From positions 141,658 through 205,657 of the forward strand of contig NZ_RXOF01000012.1 in NCBI RefSeq assembly GCF_003970915.1: a DNA stretch of 64,000 nt, given 5' to 3'. The notes under the pieces were generated by a model. The model was not told where the DNA came from. It ran no database searches and was given only the letters and a program-made list of their open reading frames with translations. This stretch comes from Hymenobacter gummosus. Lineage in GTDB: Bacteria > Bacteroidota > Bacteroidia > Cytophagales > Hymenobacteraceae. Both the position numbers and the translations under genes were made by a program. This document shows positions 42,876 to 51,418 of the stretch, piece by piece. Each line of letters begins with the position of its first letter. Position 1 is the stretch's first letter.

Positions 42876-45107
42876 ATGATCCACCCGTTTAAGACGTTTC
42901 AAACCTTCGGCCTGGCCGCGGGCCTGCTGCTGAGCGCTACGCCGGCGGCCGTGCTGTTGCCCGCCGCCCCCGCCCTGGCCCAGCAGCGCCAGCGCATCAC
43001 CCTCGAAGACATCTGGGCCAAGGGCACCTTTGCGCCGCGCAGCGTGCAGGGCTTCCGCTGGATGCGCGACGGCCGCTACTACTCCGCCCTGGAAAAAGGC
43101 GAGGTAGTGCAGCACGACGTCACCACCGGCCAGGCGACCCAGACGCTGGTAGCCACCCAGCAGCTGCGCCTCGCCGGCACCGACCAGCCCATTGCCACGG
43201 ATGGCTACGAGTTCAACGCCGACGAGCAGAAAATTCTCTTCAGCACCGAAACCGAGCCGATTTACCGCCGCTCCTCCAAGGCCAACTACTTCGTGTACGA
43301 CCGGGCGGCCCAGAAGCTGGTGCCGCTGAGCGCGGGCGGCAAGCAGAGCTACGCCACCTTCTCGCCCGACGGCCGCCGCGTGGCCTTCGTGCGCCAGAAC
43401 AACCTGTATATCGTCGATTTGCAGACCATGCAGGAAACGCCCGTCACCACCGACGGGGCCTTCAACAAGCTCATCCACGGCGCCGGCGACTGGGTGTACG
43501 AGGAGGAATTTGAGGTAGCCAAGGCTTTTCAATGGTCGCCGGACTCCAAGCAGCTGGCCTTCATCAGCTTCGACGAAAGCCGGGTGCCCGAGTACAACAT
43601 GCAGGAGTGGGGCGGGCTCTATCCCAAGGACTACCGCTACAAGTACCCCAAGGCCGGCGAGGCCAATTCGGTGGTGACGGTGTCGGCCTACGACGTGGCC
43701 GGCGGGCGCACGGTGAAGATGGACATCGGGGCGGAAACGGACCAGTACATTCCGCGCATCGCGTGGACGCCCACGCCCGGGCTGCTGAGCATTCAGCGCG
43801 TCAACCGCCTGCAGAACAAGCTGGAGCTGCTGCACGGCGACGCGGCCACCGGCAAGACGCAGGTGGTGTGGACCGACACCGACAAGGCCTACGTGGAGGT
43901 GACGGACGACTTGCGCTACCTGCAGAACGGCAAGCAGTTTATCACCACCTCGGAGCGCGACGGGTACCGCCACCTCTACCTCTTCGACATGAAGGGCAAG
44001 CTGGTGAAGCAGCTCACCCAGGGCAAGTGGGAAGTAACCGAGTTCGTGGGCGTGGACGAAAAAAGCGGCCTGGCCTACTACGTGTCGGCCGAGGACGCGC
44101 CCCAGCAGCGCCATCTGTACCGCGTGGACCTCAAGGGCAAGGGCAAAACCCGCCTCGGGGAGGCCGGCGGCGGCACCGACGTGGTGAACATGAGCCCCGA
44201 CTTCCGCTACTACCTCAACTACCACTCGGCCGCCAACGAGCCCGTGACGGTGAGCCTGCGCACGGCCCGCGACGGGAAGGTGGTGAAGGTGCTGGAAGAC
44301 AACGCCGCCCTGAAGCAGAAGATGCAGGACTACGGCTTCACGCCCCAGGAATTTTTCTCGTTCAAGACCGCGGAGGGCGTCACGCTCAACGGCTGCACCA
44401 TCAAGCCGGCCAACATGGAAGCCGGCAAGAAGTACCCAGTGCTGACCTTCCTCTACGGCGGGCCCGGCTCGCAGAAGGTGCTCGACAAGTGGAACAGCGT
44501 GGACTATTACACCTGGTTTCAGCTGCTGGCCCAGCAGGGCTACGTGGTGGCCATCGTGGACAACCGCGGTACCGGCGGCCGGGGCGCGGAGTTCAAGAAG
44601 TGCACCTACGGGCAGATGGGCAAGCTCGAAACCATCGACCAGGGCGAGGCGGCCAAGTACCTCGGTGCCCAGCCCTGGGCCGATAAGACGCGCATCGGCA
44701 TCTTCGGCTGGAGCTACGGCGGCTACCTCTCGGCCCTGGCCATGACCAAAAACGCCGACCTCTACAAAACCGGCATTTCCGTGGCTCCCGTTACCAACTG
44801 GCGCTTCTACGATTCCATTTACACCGAGCGGTTCCTGAAAAAGCCCCAGGACAACCCCGGCGGCTACGACGACAACTCCCCCGTGCAGCACGCGGGTCTG
44901 CTAAAGGGCAAGCTGCTGCTGGTGCACGGCACCGGCGACGACAACGTGCATTTCCAGAACTCCGTGGCCTTTACCGACGCGCTGGTGAAGGCCAACAAGG
45001 ACTTCCAGCAGCTGTACTACCCCAACCGCAACCACAGCATCTACGGCGGCAACACCCGCCTGCACCTGTTCCGGCAGATGACCAACTTCCTGCTGCAGAA
45101 CCTGTAA
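42876..45107 (+). CDS. Dipeptidyl peptidase IV-like S9 family peptidase
   Basis: 743 aa. Signal peptide in the first ~30 residues (LAAGLLLSATPAAVLLPAAP). The N-terminal beta-propeller (about 90-480) carries DWVYEEEF, the Glu-Glu motif that binds the peptide N terminus in DPP-IV. The catalytic triad is Ser613 (GWSYGGYLS), Asp688 (GTGDDNVHF) and His720 (NRNHSIYGG). It removes N-terminal X-Pro or X-Ala dipeptides in the periplasm, presumably from imported peptides. A 38-bp perfect palindrome follows as terminator. Confidence 0.95.
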   Translation: MIHPFKTFQTFGLAAGLLLSATPAAVLLPAAPALAQQRQRITLEDIWAKGTFAPRSVQGFRWMRDGRYYSALEKGEVVQHDVTTGQATQTLVATQQLRLAGTDQPIATDGYEFNADEQKILFSTETEPIYRRSSKANYFVYDRAAQKLVPLSAGGKQSYATFSPDGRRVAFVRQNNLYIVDLQTMQETPVTTDGAFNKLIHGAGDWVYEEEFEVAKAFQWSPDSKQLAFISFDESRVPEYNMQEWGGLYPKDYRYKYPKAGEANSVVTVSAYDVAGGRTVKMDIGAETDQYIPRIAWTPTPGLLSIQRVNRLQNKLELLHGDAATGKTQVVWTDTDKAYVEVTDDLRYLQNGKQFITTSERDGYRHLYLFDMKGKLVKQLTQGKWEVTEFVGVDEKSGLAYYVSAEDAPQQRHLYRVDLKGKGKTRLGEAGGGTDVVNMSPDFRYYLNYHSAANEPVTVSLRTARDGKVVKVLEDNAALKQKMQDYGFTPQEFFSFKTAEGVTLNGCTIKPANMEAGKKYPVLTFLYGGPGSQKVLDKWNSVDYYTWFQLLAQQGYVVAIVDNRGTGGRGAEFKKCTYGQMGKLETIDQGEAAKYLGAQPWADKTRIGIFGWSYGGYLSALAMTKNADLYKTGISVAPVTNWRFYDSIYTERFLKKPQDNPGGYDDNSPVQHAGLLKGKLLLVHGTGDDNVHFQNSVAFTDALVKANKDFQQLYYPNRNHSIYGGNTRLHLFRQMTNFLLQNL

Positions 45108-45128
45108 GCTGACGCGTCGTCGAAAGTT

Positions 45129-45166
45129 ACAAGCGCCGCCCGGCCAGCTGGCCGGGCGGCGCTTGT
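45129..45166. terminator. Perfect 38-bp palindrome, terminator of the peptidase gene
   Basis: ACAAGCGCCGCCCGGCCAG is followed with no spacer by its exact reverse complement. It lies 21 bp after the stop. Confidence 0.75.
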
Positions 45167-45329
45167 CGTTCGGGAGCGGCGCGAAAGGAAGCGCCACACC
45201 CGGATTTGCCCTGTGCGCAGGCGGCCCGGCGGGTAGCTTGGTCAGGCGGTGCATGCTTGGTAAGGTATTGATGCATAGAGAATAATTTTTGGGTGCCACT
45301 TTCGCGCCGCAGCAGAGCCGACGCTCGAC

Positions 45330-45560
45330 CTAGCGGCACTGATTAATCCGGCCGCGGACGCCGCTATCGTGCACGCCACGCTGCCCGCCCCGGCGCGGGT
45401 GCAGCTGCGGGTGCTCGACGTGCTGGGCCGCTTGGTGCTGAGCGAAGAGTGGGCGGATGGAGCTGGCCCGTTTGTTGCGCGCATCCCAGTGGCCGGCTGG
45501 GCCTTAGGCTATAGATGGTCAGCCTCGGTACTGACAACGCCACCACTACCCAACGCCTGA
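45330..45560 (+). pseudogene. T9SS sorting-domain remnant
   Basis: In frame from 45330 the translation reads LAALINPAADAAIVHATLPA and continues VQLRVLDVLGRLVLSEEW, the hallmark NPA...LDVLGR pattern of a type A sorting domain, but no plausible start or body lies upstream and the final strands are disrupted (GYRWSAS in place of GxYxVRL). The 582-bp gap 45108-45689 otherwise holds only the palindromic terminator and AT-rich sequence. Confidence 0.6.
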
Positions 45561-45689
45561 TGACTCGACCTTGACGCGCCCCGACTTCCGCCGCTTACCT
45601 GATTCATTTTTCCAGTCATCTGCCCACGCTCTACGCTTATGCCAAATATTGACTTTAGCTTACTGCCCACCGGCGCAAACTCAGCGAAA

Positions 45690-46724
45690 ATGTTGCGCCG
45701 CATTTTCACCAAAGGGGCGTTGGCCTTGCTAACGGCGCTGCTGGTAGCTTGTGGTGATGCTCGGCTGCCCGTAACGCCGATCGAGCCACAAGTAGCTGAG
45801 ATACCGTGTCCGGACCTGCCACCGCCGCCGCAGGTATCTACCGGACAATATGAATTGCTGGACTATCCTCTGGTAGAATCGGTCAAGTACAATCCCAACG
45901 ACGCCAACGAAGTAGCCTACGTACTGACCGAGGAATCAGCACCTGGTAACGTGATGGGAAGCAGTCTGTATAAAATGAACCTGTTCACCAAGCAACGGAC
46001 GCTGCTGGCCAGTGACGTTAGCTTCACTTTCGATTGGGGCCGCAACGGCTGGCTGCTCTTCACCTCGGTAGGCAGCGACGTGTGGAAAATCAAGGCCAAC
46101 GGGGACAGCCTCACCCGGCTGACCACCACCACCGGCACCGGCTACCCGGTGTGGAGCCCTGATGGCAGCCGCATCGTGCATAAGTTTATAGGCACTACCT
46201 ACGCTCGTACCGGCGTGTACGTGCGTACGGCCACGGGGCAGCAACTGCAGTTTATTCCGGATGCACGCATCCTCTCTTCCAATAGCCTCGCCTTGGCGCC
46301 CGATAACCGCACCCTAGCCCTGGGAAGCGGCTTAGGGTACTCGTACCCGAGCGACAGCGTTGCCTTCGGCCTCTACGACCTGTCCACGCTCACGTTCCGG
46401 CCACTGTTGCGGGTGCCGCGCTACGAGCCGCCTATTGGTATCCTCTGGACGCCCGACGGGCAGCGCATCATTTGGTCGGACCGCTCGGTGAAGGAGCTGG
46501 AAGTGGCTACCGGCCGGATGCGCGTCGTACGGGCGGCCTGTGCCCCCGACGCCTACGGCCGCCTGGGGCGCTGGTTTCTCTACCCCAGCCTTTCGCCCGA
46601 TGGGCAGCGGCTGGCCATGGTCACCTGCGGCCGCTACCTGGCCGCCGACGGCAAGGTGCACGTGTACACCAAGATTCAGACCACCGACCGCAACGGGCAG
46701 CATATCCGCGACGTGACGTTCTGA
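45690..46724 (+). CDS. PD40/TolB-like propeller lipoprotein
   Basis: 344 aa from the ATG at 45690. Lipoprotein signal with Cys at about 21 (LALLTALLVACGDAR). Propeller blades are visible as SLYKMNLFTKQRTLLASDVS, GYPVWSPDGSRIVHKF, ALAPDNRTLALGSG, GILWTPDGQRIIWSD and SLSPDGQRLAMVTCG, the WSPDG signature of TolB/PD40 repeats. It probably stays at the periplasmic face of the outer membrane or is exposed. Function unknown. Terminator follows. Confidence 0.85.
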   Translation: MLRRIFTKGALALLTALLVACGDARLPVTPIEPQVAEIPCPDLPPPPQVSTGQYELLDYPLVESVKYNPNDANEVAYVLTEESAPGNVMGSSLYKMNLFTKQRTLLASDVSFTFDWGRNGWLLFTSVGSDVWKIKANGDSLTRLTTTTGTGYPVWSPDGSRIVHKFIGTTYARTGVYVRTATGQQLQFIPDARILSSNSLALAPDNRTLALGSGLGYSYPSDSVAFGLYDLSTLTFRPLLRVPRYEPPIGILWTPDGQRIIWSDRSVKELEVATGRMRVVRAACAPDAYGRLGRWFLYPSLSPDGQRLAMVTCGRYLAADGKVHVYTKIQTTDRNGQHIRDVTF

Positions 46725-46744
46725 GGTAATGAACCGGGTGCCTG

Positions 46745-46780
46745 AACGGCCGGTTTGCAGCGCTGCGAACCGGCCGTTTT
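46745..46780 (+). terminator. Palindromic terminator
   Basis: AACGGCCGGTTTGCAGC and GCTGCGAACCGGCCGTT form a near-perfect stem (one mismatched pair) followed by TTT. Confidence 0.82.
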
Positions 46781-46840
46781 AATTCTGGAGTAGCCGCCGG
46801 GCCCGGTAGACAAGCAATTACTCAGAAAAAAGCGCGTCTT

Positions 46841-46848
46841 TAGATTTG
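46841..46848 (+). promoter_or_regulatory. TAGATTTG -7 promoter motif
   Basis: Exact TAnnTTTG match 134 bp before the lipoprotein ATG at 46982; no clear -33 element. Confidence 0.5.
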
Positions 46849-46981
46849 ATAATCGGGGCTTTACCTGTTCTCAAAAGGTAGGGCAACAGCCGGCCGTGGG
46901 GTCGGCGCTTGACGTGGAAGGATAAGAAAAACCGCAGGCGGCCGTTCCAGGCGGACCGTTTTTGCGTAGATGCTCGTCGAT

Positions 46982-48139
46982 ATGCGCTTGTTCCGACTGA
47001 CTTCCGTGCTGCTGGGTGGGGCGTGGGCCCTCACGTGCCTGGGGGCCTGCCAGCGCGATACTGCCCCTACTGAAACCGCCGCCGCGGCCGCCGCCGAAGC
47101 CGTAGCGGCCGCTACCGCCGGCCCGGCCCCCGCCGCGCCGCGCCGCGACTGGCACCGCCTGCAGCGGCGCACCAGCCTGCGCGCCCCGCTTATTCGCTAC
47201 CGGGCCGTGCGCCGCCCCGCTGCCGCGGCCCTGGCCGCCGCCGAGCTGCCTTCCGAGGCTCACCTGTTCGACTTCACCCTCAAGCCCAGCGAGTTTTTTC
47301 GCATCGACCCGAACCAGCCCGCCGAGGTGCGCGGCCGCGAGGGCACGGTGCTGCGCCTGCCCGCCCTGGCCCTGGTGGACGAGCGGCAGCGCCCGGTGAA
47401 GGAGCCCGTGTGGGTGGAGCTGAAGGAGTGCTTCTCCCTGGCCGATTTGCTGCTCTCCGACTGCATCAGCACCGACGCGGCCGGGGCGCCCATGCAAACC
47501 GGCGGCATGCTGCTGGTGCGCGCCAGCACCGGCCGCGGGCAGCGCCTGCGCCTGGCCCCTGGGCAAACTCTCGACATCACGCTGCCCGAGGAGTACGCCA
47601 CGGCTGGCCGCCAGCTCTACCACAGCCCCGACCGCCGCAGCTGGGCCGCCGTGCCCGTCGAGGCTCTGCCCGCCAGCGGCCCCGCTTACGCCCAGGCCAC
47701 GCCGCTCAACGGCAGCGCGGGCGTAGCGGCCGAAAGCAGCGCCACCGCCAGTTCCAACCTGCTGTCCTCGGCCGGCGAGGGGCTGCCCGCGGCCACGCTG
47801 CGCAGCGCCGAGCTGGGCTGGCTGACCTGCCTGCGCAGCTGGGCCGGGGCCGGCAGCATCGGCCTGCTGGTGCCCGCCGACGTGGATGAGCACACCACCG
47901 TGCGGTTGGTGTTTCCGGAGTCGGGCGTGATACTGGCCGGGGCGCCCCAGGCCGGCGGCTACGCCTTCACCGGCCTGCCCGCCCAGCAGCGGGCCGTGCT
48001 GGTGGGCCTGCGCTACGAGGGCGGCAACTCCTACCTGGCCGTGCAGCCCCTGAAAGCCGGCCTCGGCGCCGATACCCTGCAATTCCGGGAAGCCAGCCTG
48101 GGCGAAATCGAGGAGCAGCTGGCGGACCTGGGGCGGTAG
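46982..48139 (+). CDS. Lipoprotein of unknown function
   Basis: 385 aa from the ATG at 46982. Lipoprotein signal with Cys at about 19 (GGAWALTCLGACQRD), an Ala-rich linker, then a beta-rich region (LRLPALALVDERQRPVKEPV, WVELKECFSLADLLLSDCIS) and a last section with LGWLTCLRSWAGAG and TTVRLVFPESGVILAGAP. The middle recalls the DUF-type adhesion-like folds that contain VWVELKE strands, but no family is certain. Only 2 bp separate its stop from that of the convergent transferase. Confidence 0.75.
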   Translation: MRLFRLTSVLLGGAWALTCLGACQRDTAPTETAAAAAAEAVAAATAGPAPAAPRRDWHRLQRRTSLRAPLIRYRAVRRPAAAALAAAELPSEAHLFDFTLKPSEFFRIDPNQPAEVRGREGTVLRLPALALVDERQRPVKEPVWVELKECFSLADLLLSDCISTDAAGAPMQTGGMLLVRASTGRGQRLRLAPGQTLDITLPEEYATAGRQLYHSPDRRSWAAVPVEALPASGPAYAQATPLNGSAGVAAESSATASSNLLSSAGEGLPAATLRSAELGWLTCLRSWAGAGSIGLLVPADVDEHTTVRLVFPESGVILAGAPQAGGYAFTGLPAQQRAVLVGLRYEGGNSYLAVQPLKAGLGADTLQFREASLGEIEEQLADLGR

Positions 48140-48141
48140 CC

Positions 48142-49641
48142 CTAGCGCCGCCGCAGCAGGCGCAGCGTCACGCACGAGTCGGTGCGCAGCAGCACCTGCG
48201 TGTCGTAGCGCTGCAGCCAGGGCCGCGTAGACTGGCTGCCGCAGCTGACTACCGTCTGCCCCGGGCGGGCCTGGTCGAGGGCGTTGTAGGTGGTGCGGGT
48301 GGTGCGGTGGCCGTGGTTGAACTCGGCGGCCATACAGTAAAACTCCGGGCTGTCGTTGAGCACCGGCAGCGTGGCCACCAGGTACTCGCGTACGGCGGGT
48401 AGCTGCCGGGCCTGGGCGCGCAGGTGCCGGCCGTAGAGCAGCTGCGGGTCGAGTAGCCGGCTTTGCTGTAGCTGGCGGACGTACTGCCACTGCGCCAGGT
48501 AGGGCAGGGCCAGCACGGCCAGGGCCCCGGCCAGCGCGGCCCGATACGAGACGCGCCGCTGAAAGTGCCGGGCCAGAATCTGCCCGGTCCACGTCAGGCC
48601 AGCCGCCGCCTGCAAAGCCAGGATGGGGAATACCGGCGCGTCGTACCAGGTCATGCGGGTTTGTACCGTCGAAATAACCAGCAGAAAGCCCAGGGCCACG
48701 GCGCCGGTCAGGCGGCTCAGCCACCAGCCGCGGCTGTAGCGCGGCAGCCAGGCCCCAATCAGCCAGCCCAGCAGCGCAGCTACTAGCCAGGCCGTGAACT
48801 GGCGCTCGGCCAGCTGGTTGAGGTAAAACTCAAACGGGTGAATGTGGCCTTCGAGCTGCTCCCCGGCTGGCCCGCCGACCTCATAAGCCCACACGCCGCC
48901 GAGGTAGCCCGGGGCGGCCCACTCGCGGACGGTGTACCAGGTAGCGGCCGTGGCCAATACCAGCAGCAGAGCCAGCCAGGGGGCCGGGCGGCGCAGGCGG
49001 CGCCACTGACCGGTGAAGGCCATGGCCAGCAGCAGGCCGGGACCAAACAGCAGGCCCGCAATGCCTTTGGTCAGCACGGCCAGCGCAAAGGCCAGCCCCG
49101 TCAACCCAGCCCAGCGCGGGCGGCCGGTGCGCAGGTAAGCCAGCCAGGCCAGGGCGCCGGTAGTGGTCCAGAGCGTGAGCAGGCTGTCGAAGTCGCCGGT
49201 GCGGGTGACGTGCAGCGTGACGTAGCCCTGGCTGGTAAGCAGAATCAGGCCCGCCAGCAGCCCGGCCGGGGCGGGGCCAATCCAGCGCTGGGCGGCCCGG
49301 TACAGCAGCAGGGCCGTGGCCAGCGCCGCCAGCGCGGCGGGCAGGCGCAGGCCCAGTTCCGAGGCGCCCAGCACCCGAAAGCTCACGGCCAGCGTCCACA
49401 TCCACAGCGGGGGCTTGCCGTTCCACAGATCGGGCTGGCCGGAGTGGCGCAGCACCAGCCAGTCGTGGTGCTTCCAGATGCCCAGCGCGTTGACGCCGGT
49501 GCGCGACTCGTCCCACTGCTGGGCGGGCAGGCTGGTCAGCAGCCAGAACAGCGGCAGGTAGCTCAGCAACAAGAACAGCAGCAGCGGCAACCAGCGCTGC
49601 CAGCCGCGGCGGATACGGGGAAACCGGGACAGGGAAAGCAC
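48142..49641 (-). CDS. Membrane glycosyltransferase, GT39/ArnT-like
   Basis: 499 aa from the GTG at 49641; the frame is open to 49800 but that part is Arg/Pro/Ala-rich and not conserved. GT-C fold: QWDESRTGVNALGIWKHHDW is the acidic first periplasmic loop, followed by NGKPPLWMW, the KPPL motif of the ArnT/PMT family. About 10 membrane helices and a C-terminal periplasmic domain (FYCMAAEFNHGHRTTRTTYN) follow. It would transfer a sugar from a polyprenyl-phosphate donor to lipid A, protein or glycan. Confidence 0.85.
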   Translation of the reverse strand: MLSLSRFPRIRRGWQRWLPLLLFLLLSYLPLFWLLTSLPAQQWDESRTGVNALGIWKHHDWLVLRHSGQPDLWNGKPPLWMWTLAVSFRVLGASELGLRLPAALAALATALLLYRAAQRWIGPAPAGLLAGLILLTSQGYVTLHVTRTGDFDSLLTLWTTTGALAWLAYLRTGRPRWAGLTGLAFALAVLTKGIAGLLFGPGLLLAMAFTGQWRRLRRPAPWLALLLVLATAATWYTVREWAAPGYLGGVWAYEVGGPAGEQLEGHIHPFEFYLNQLAERQFTAWLVAALLGWLIGAWLPRYSRGWWLSRLTGAVALGFLLVISTVQTRMTWYDAPVFPILALQAAAGLTWTGQILARHFQRRVSYRAALAGALAVLALPYLAQWQYVRQLQQSRLLDPQLLYGRHLRAQARQLPAVREYLVATLPVLNDSPEFYCMAAEFNHGHRTTRTTYNALDQARPGQTVVSCGSQSTRPWLQRYDTQVLLRTDSCVTLRLLRRR

Positions 49642-49827
49642 CGCGAAAATTACGGAATCGGCGGCGCCCGCGCCCGCGCCCGGGGCCAGGCCCAATCCGG
49701 CAGGCTGCCACGGTCGCACCTGATCAGCAAACCGCAGTACGCGGCTGCGGGTGGGCAGCGGAAAGCAGGACCGGCGCGACCGGACGCCGCGCCTGCCCAA
49801 GCTGCGGGCGTTGGCTGGTGCGCGGGT

Positions 49828-49835
49828 TATCTTTG
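49828..49835 (+). promoter_or_regulatory. TATCTTTG -7 promoter motif
   Basis: Exact TAnnTTTG match 102 bp before the ATG at 49937. It argues against the longest frame, which would begin upstream of it at 49751. Confidence 0.5.
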
Positions 49836-49936
49836 GCGCCGTCCGACCAAATAGCGTGGCTGTTCATCGGCAGGGGCGCCGCGCCGGCAGGGTGCCGCAC
49901 GGTAAGGCTTTATCTACCAATCATTTTTTCCCGCCG

Positions 49937-51409
49937 ATGGCGTCAGATGTTTCTTCACGCCCGCTGGCCCGGTACTGGCCGACACTACTTTTCCTGTTCC
50001 TGCTATCTGATCTGGCTTACTCCTGCTGGCAGCACGCGCAGGCCGCCATCAGTGGCGACTTGAGCAACATCGTGCTGCCATCGACCGACTACCAGCCCGT
50101 GCTGACCGACCCGCTCGGACTGCGGGCTTTGCGCGGGGAAACGTACGCGGCTCCCAACCGTTTTTTTCAGCACCAGACCATCCTGCAGTATTTCCGGGCC
50201 GTGCCGGGCTGGTTGCAGCACTGGTTCAGCCCCGTCGACAGCTTGTACGCGGCTTGTGCGCTGGCCAAGACGCTCATGCAGGCGCTGCTCATCTACTTGC
50301 TGGGGGCCTACATCAGCGGGCACCGCGCGCTGACGAGCCGGGCATGGCTGGTGGCGGCGGCGCTGGTCACGCCCTTGTTCCACACCAACGGCTGGACCGG
50401 GCAGATCGGCATCATCGACAAATCGGTGGTTTACAGCTTCTGCTACGCGCTGCCCGTGGCCCTGCTGTTGCTGTTTTTCTGGCCCTACGCCCGGGCAGCT
50501 GCGCAGCGCCGGCCCGTACGGCTGTCGGCGCCGACGTGGGTGCTGCTGCTGGGGCTGGCGGTAGTGCTGACGCTAAACAGCCCCATTGCCACGGGGGTGC
50601 TGGCCATACTATGTCCGGGTATCTTGCTGTACTGCTGGCAGCAGCGCCTGCCGCCGGCTGCGGCGAACGAAGGCATACTGGCGCGCAGCTGGGCCGCGGT
50701 CCGGGCATTGCCCAAGGAGCTGCTGCCCCTGGTGGTGGCCACGCTGCTGAGCCTGTACTCCCTGTACATCGGGCGGCTTAACGCGGAGAATCTGACCGCC
50801 ACCCTGCCGCTGGCGGAGCGGTACGCGCGCCTGCCGCTGGGCGTCTTCTACCAGTTCAAGCAAAAGCTCGGCTGGCCGCTGCTGCTGGCCCTGCTCGGGG
50901 TAAATTACTGGCTGCTGCGTCGGCTGCCCGATACTCGCGTGCGGCGCCGCTTGCTTACGGCGCTGCGCTGGATTGGCCTTTTTGCGGCGGTGTACGTGTT
51001 GTTGCTGCCGCTGGGCGGCTACCGCGAGTACCGCCCTTTCATCCTGCGCCGCGACACCCTGCTGCCGGTTATCATCGCCGTAATCTACTGGTACGGTGCC
51101 GCGGCCTGCTACCTGCTGCGGCACTTGGCCGGCCCCACGCGCGTCCGCTACGGCCTGGGGCTTACGGCCGTGCTGCTGGTATTTACCTTGACGGACCTGC
51201 CCAACAAGCGCGAAAACCGCAATTGCGAGCGGGCCGCCCTGCTCGCGCTGGCGCAGGCTTCCGCCGAGGTGGTGGTGCTGGATTCCGATTGTCCGGTGCT
51301 CAACTGGGAGCGTTATTCGAGCCCGGAGCAGTCGGCCGTCAATGCCGCCATGCTGCGCTACTGGGGCGTCACGCCGCGCGTCGTGCTCTACTATCACCGG
51401 CAGCCGTAG
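49937..51409 (+). CDS. Multi-pass membrane protein of unknown function
   Basis: 490 aa from the ATG at 49937. About 10 hydrophobic helices (TLLFLFLLSDLAYSCW, LLIYLLGAYISG, VALLLLFFWPYA, LGLTAVLLVFTL). Between the first two helices is a soluble loop with LRGETYAAPNRFFQHQTI, a position where GT-C enzymes carry catalytic acids, although no clear DxD/ExD motif is seen. The C-terminal part is soluble (EVVVLDSDCPVLNWERYSSP). Convergent with the aldehyde dehydrogenase, 9 bp apart. Probable glycan or glycolipid role by neighbourhood only. Confidence 0.78.
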   Translation: MASDVSSRPLARYWPTLLFLFLLSDLAYSCWQHAQAAISGDLSNIVLPSTDYQPVLTDPLGLRALRGETYAAPNRFFQHQTILQYFRAVPGWLQHWFSPVDSLYAACALAKTLMQALLIYLLGAYISGHRALTSRAWLVAAALVTPLFHTNGWTGQIGIIDKSVVYSFCYALPVALLLLFFWPYARAAAQRRPVRLSAPTWVLLLGLAVVLTLNSPIATGVLAILCPGILLYCWQQRLPPAAANEGILARSWAAVRALPKELLPLVVATLLSLYSLYIGRLNAENLTATLPLAERYARLPLGVFYQFKQKLGWPLLLALLGVNYWLLRRLPDTRVRRRLLTALRWIGLFAAVYVLLLPLGGYREYRPFILRRDTLLPVIIAVIYWYGAAACYLLRHLAGPTRVRYGLGLTAVLLVFTLTDLPNKRENRNCERAALLALAQASAEVVVLDSDCPVLNWERYSSPEQSAVNAAMLRYWGVTPRVVLYYHRQP

Positions 51410-51418
51410 CGGGCCCGC

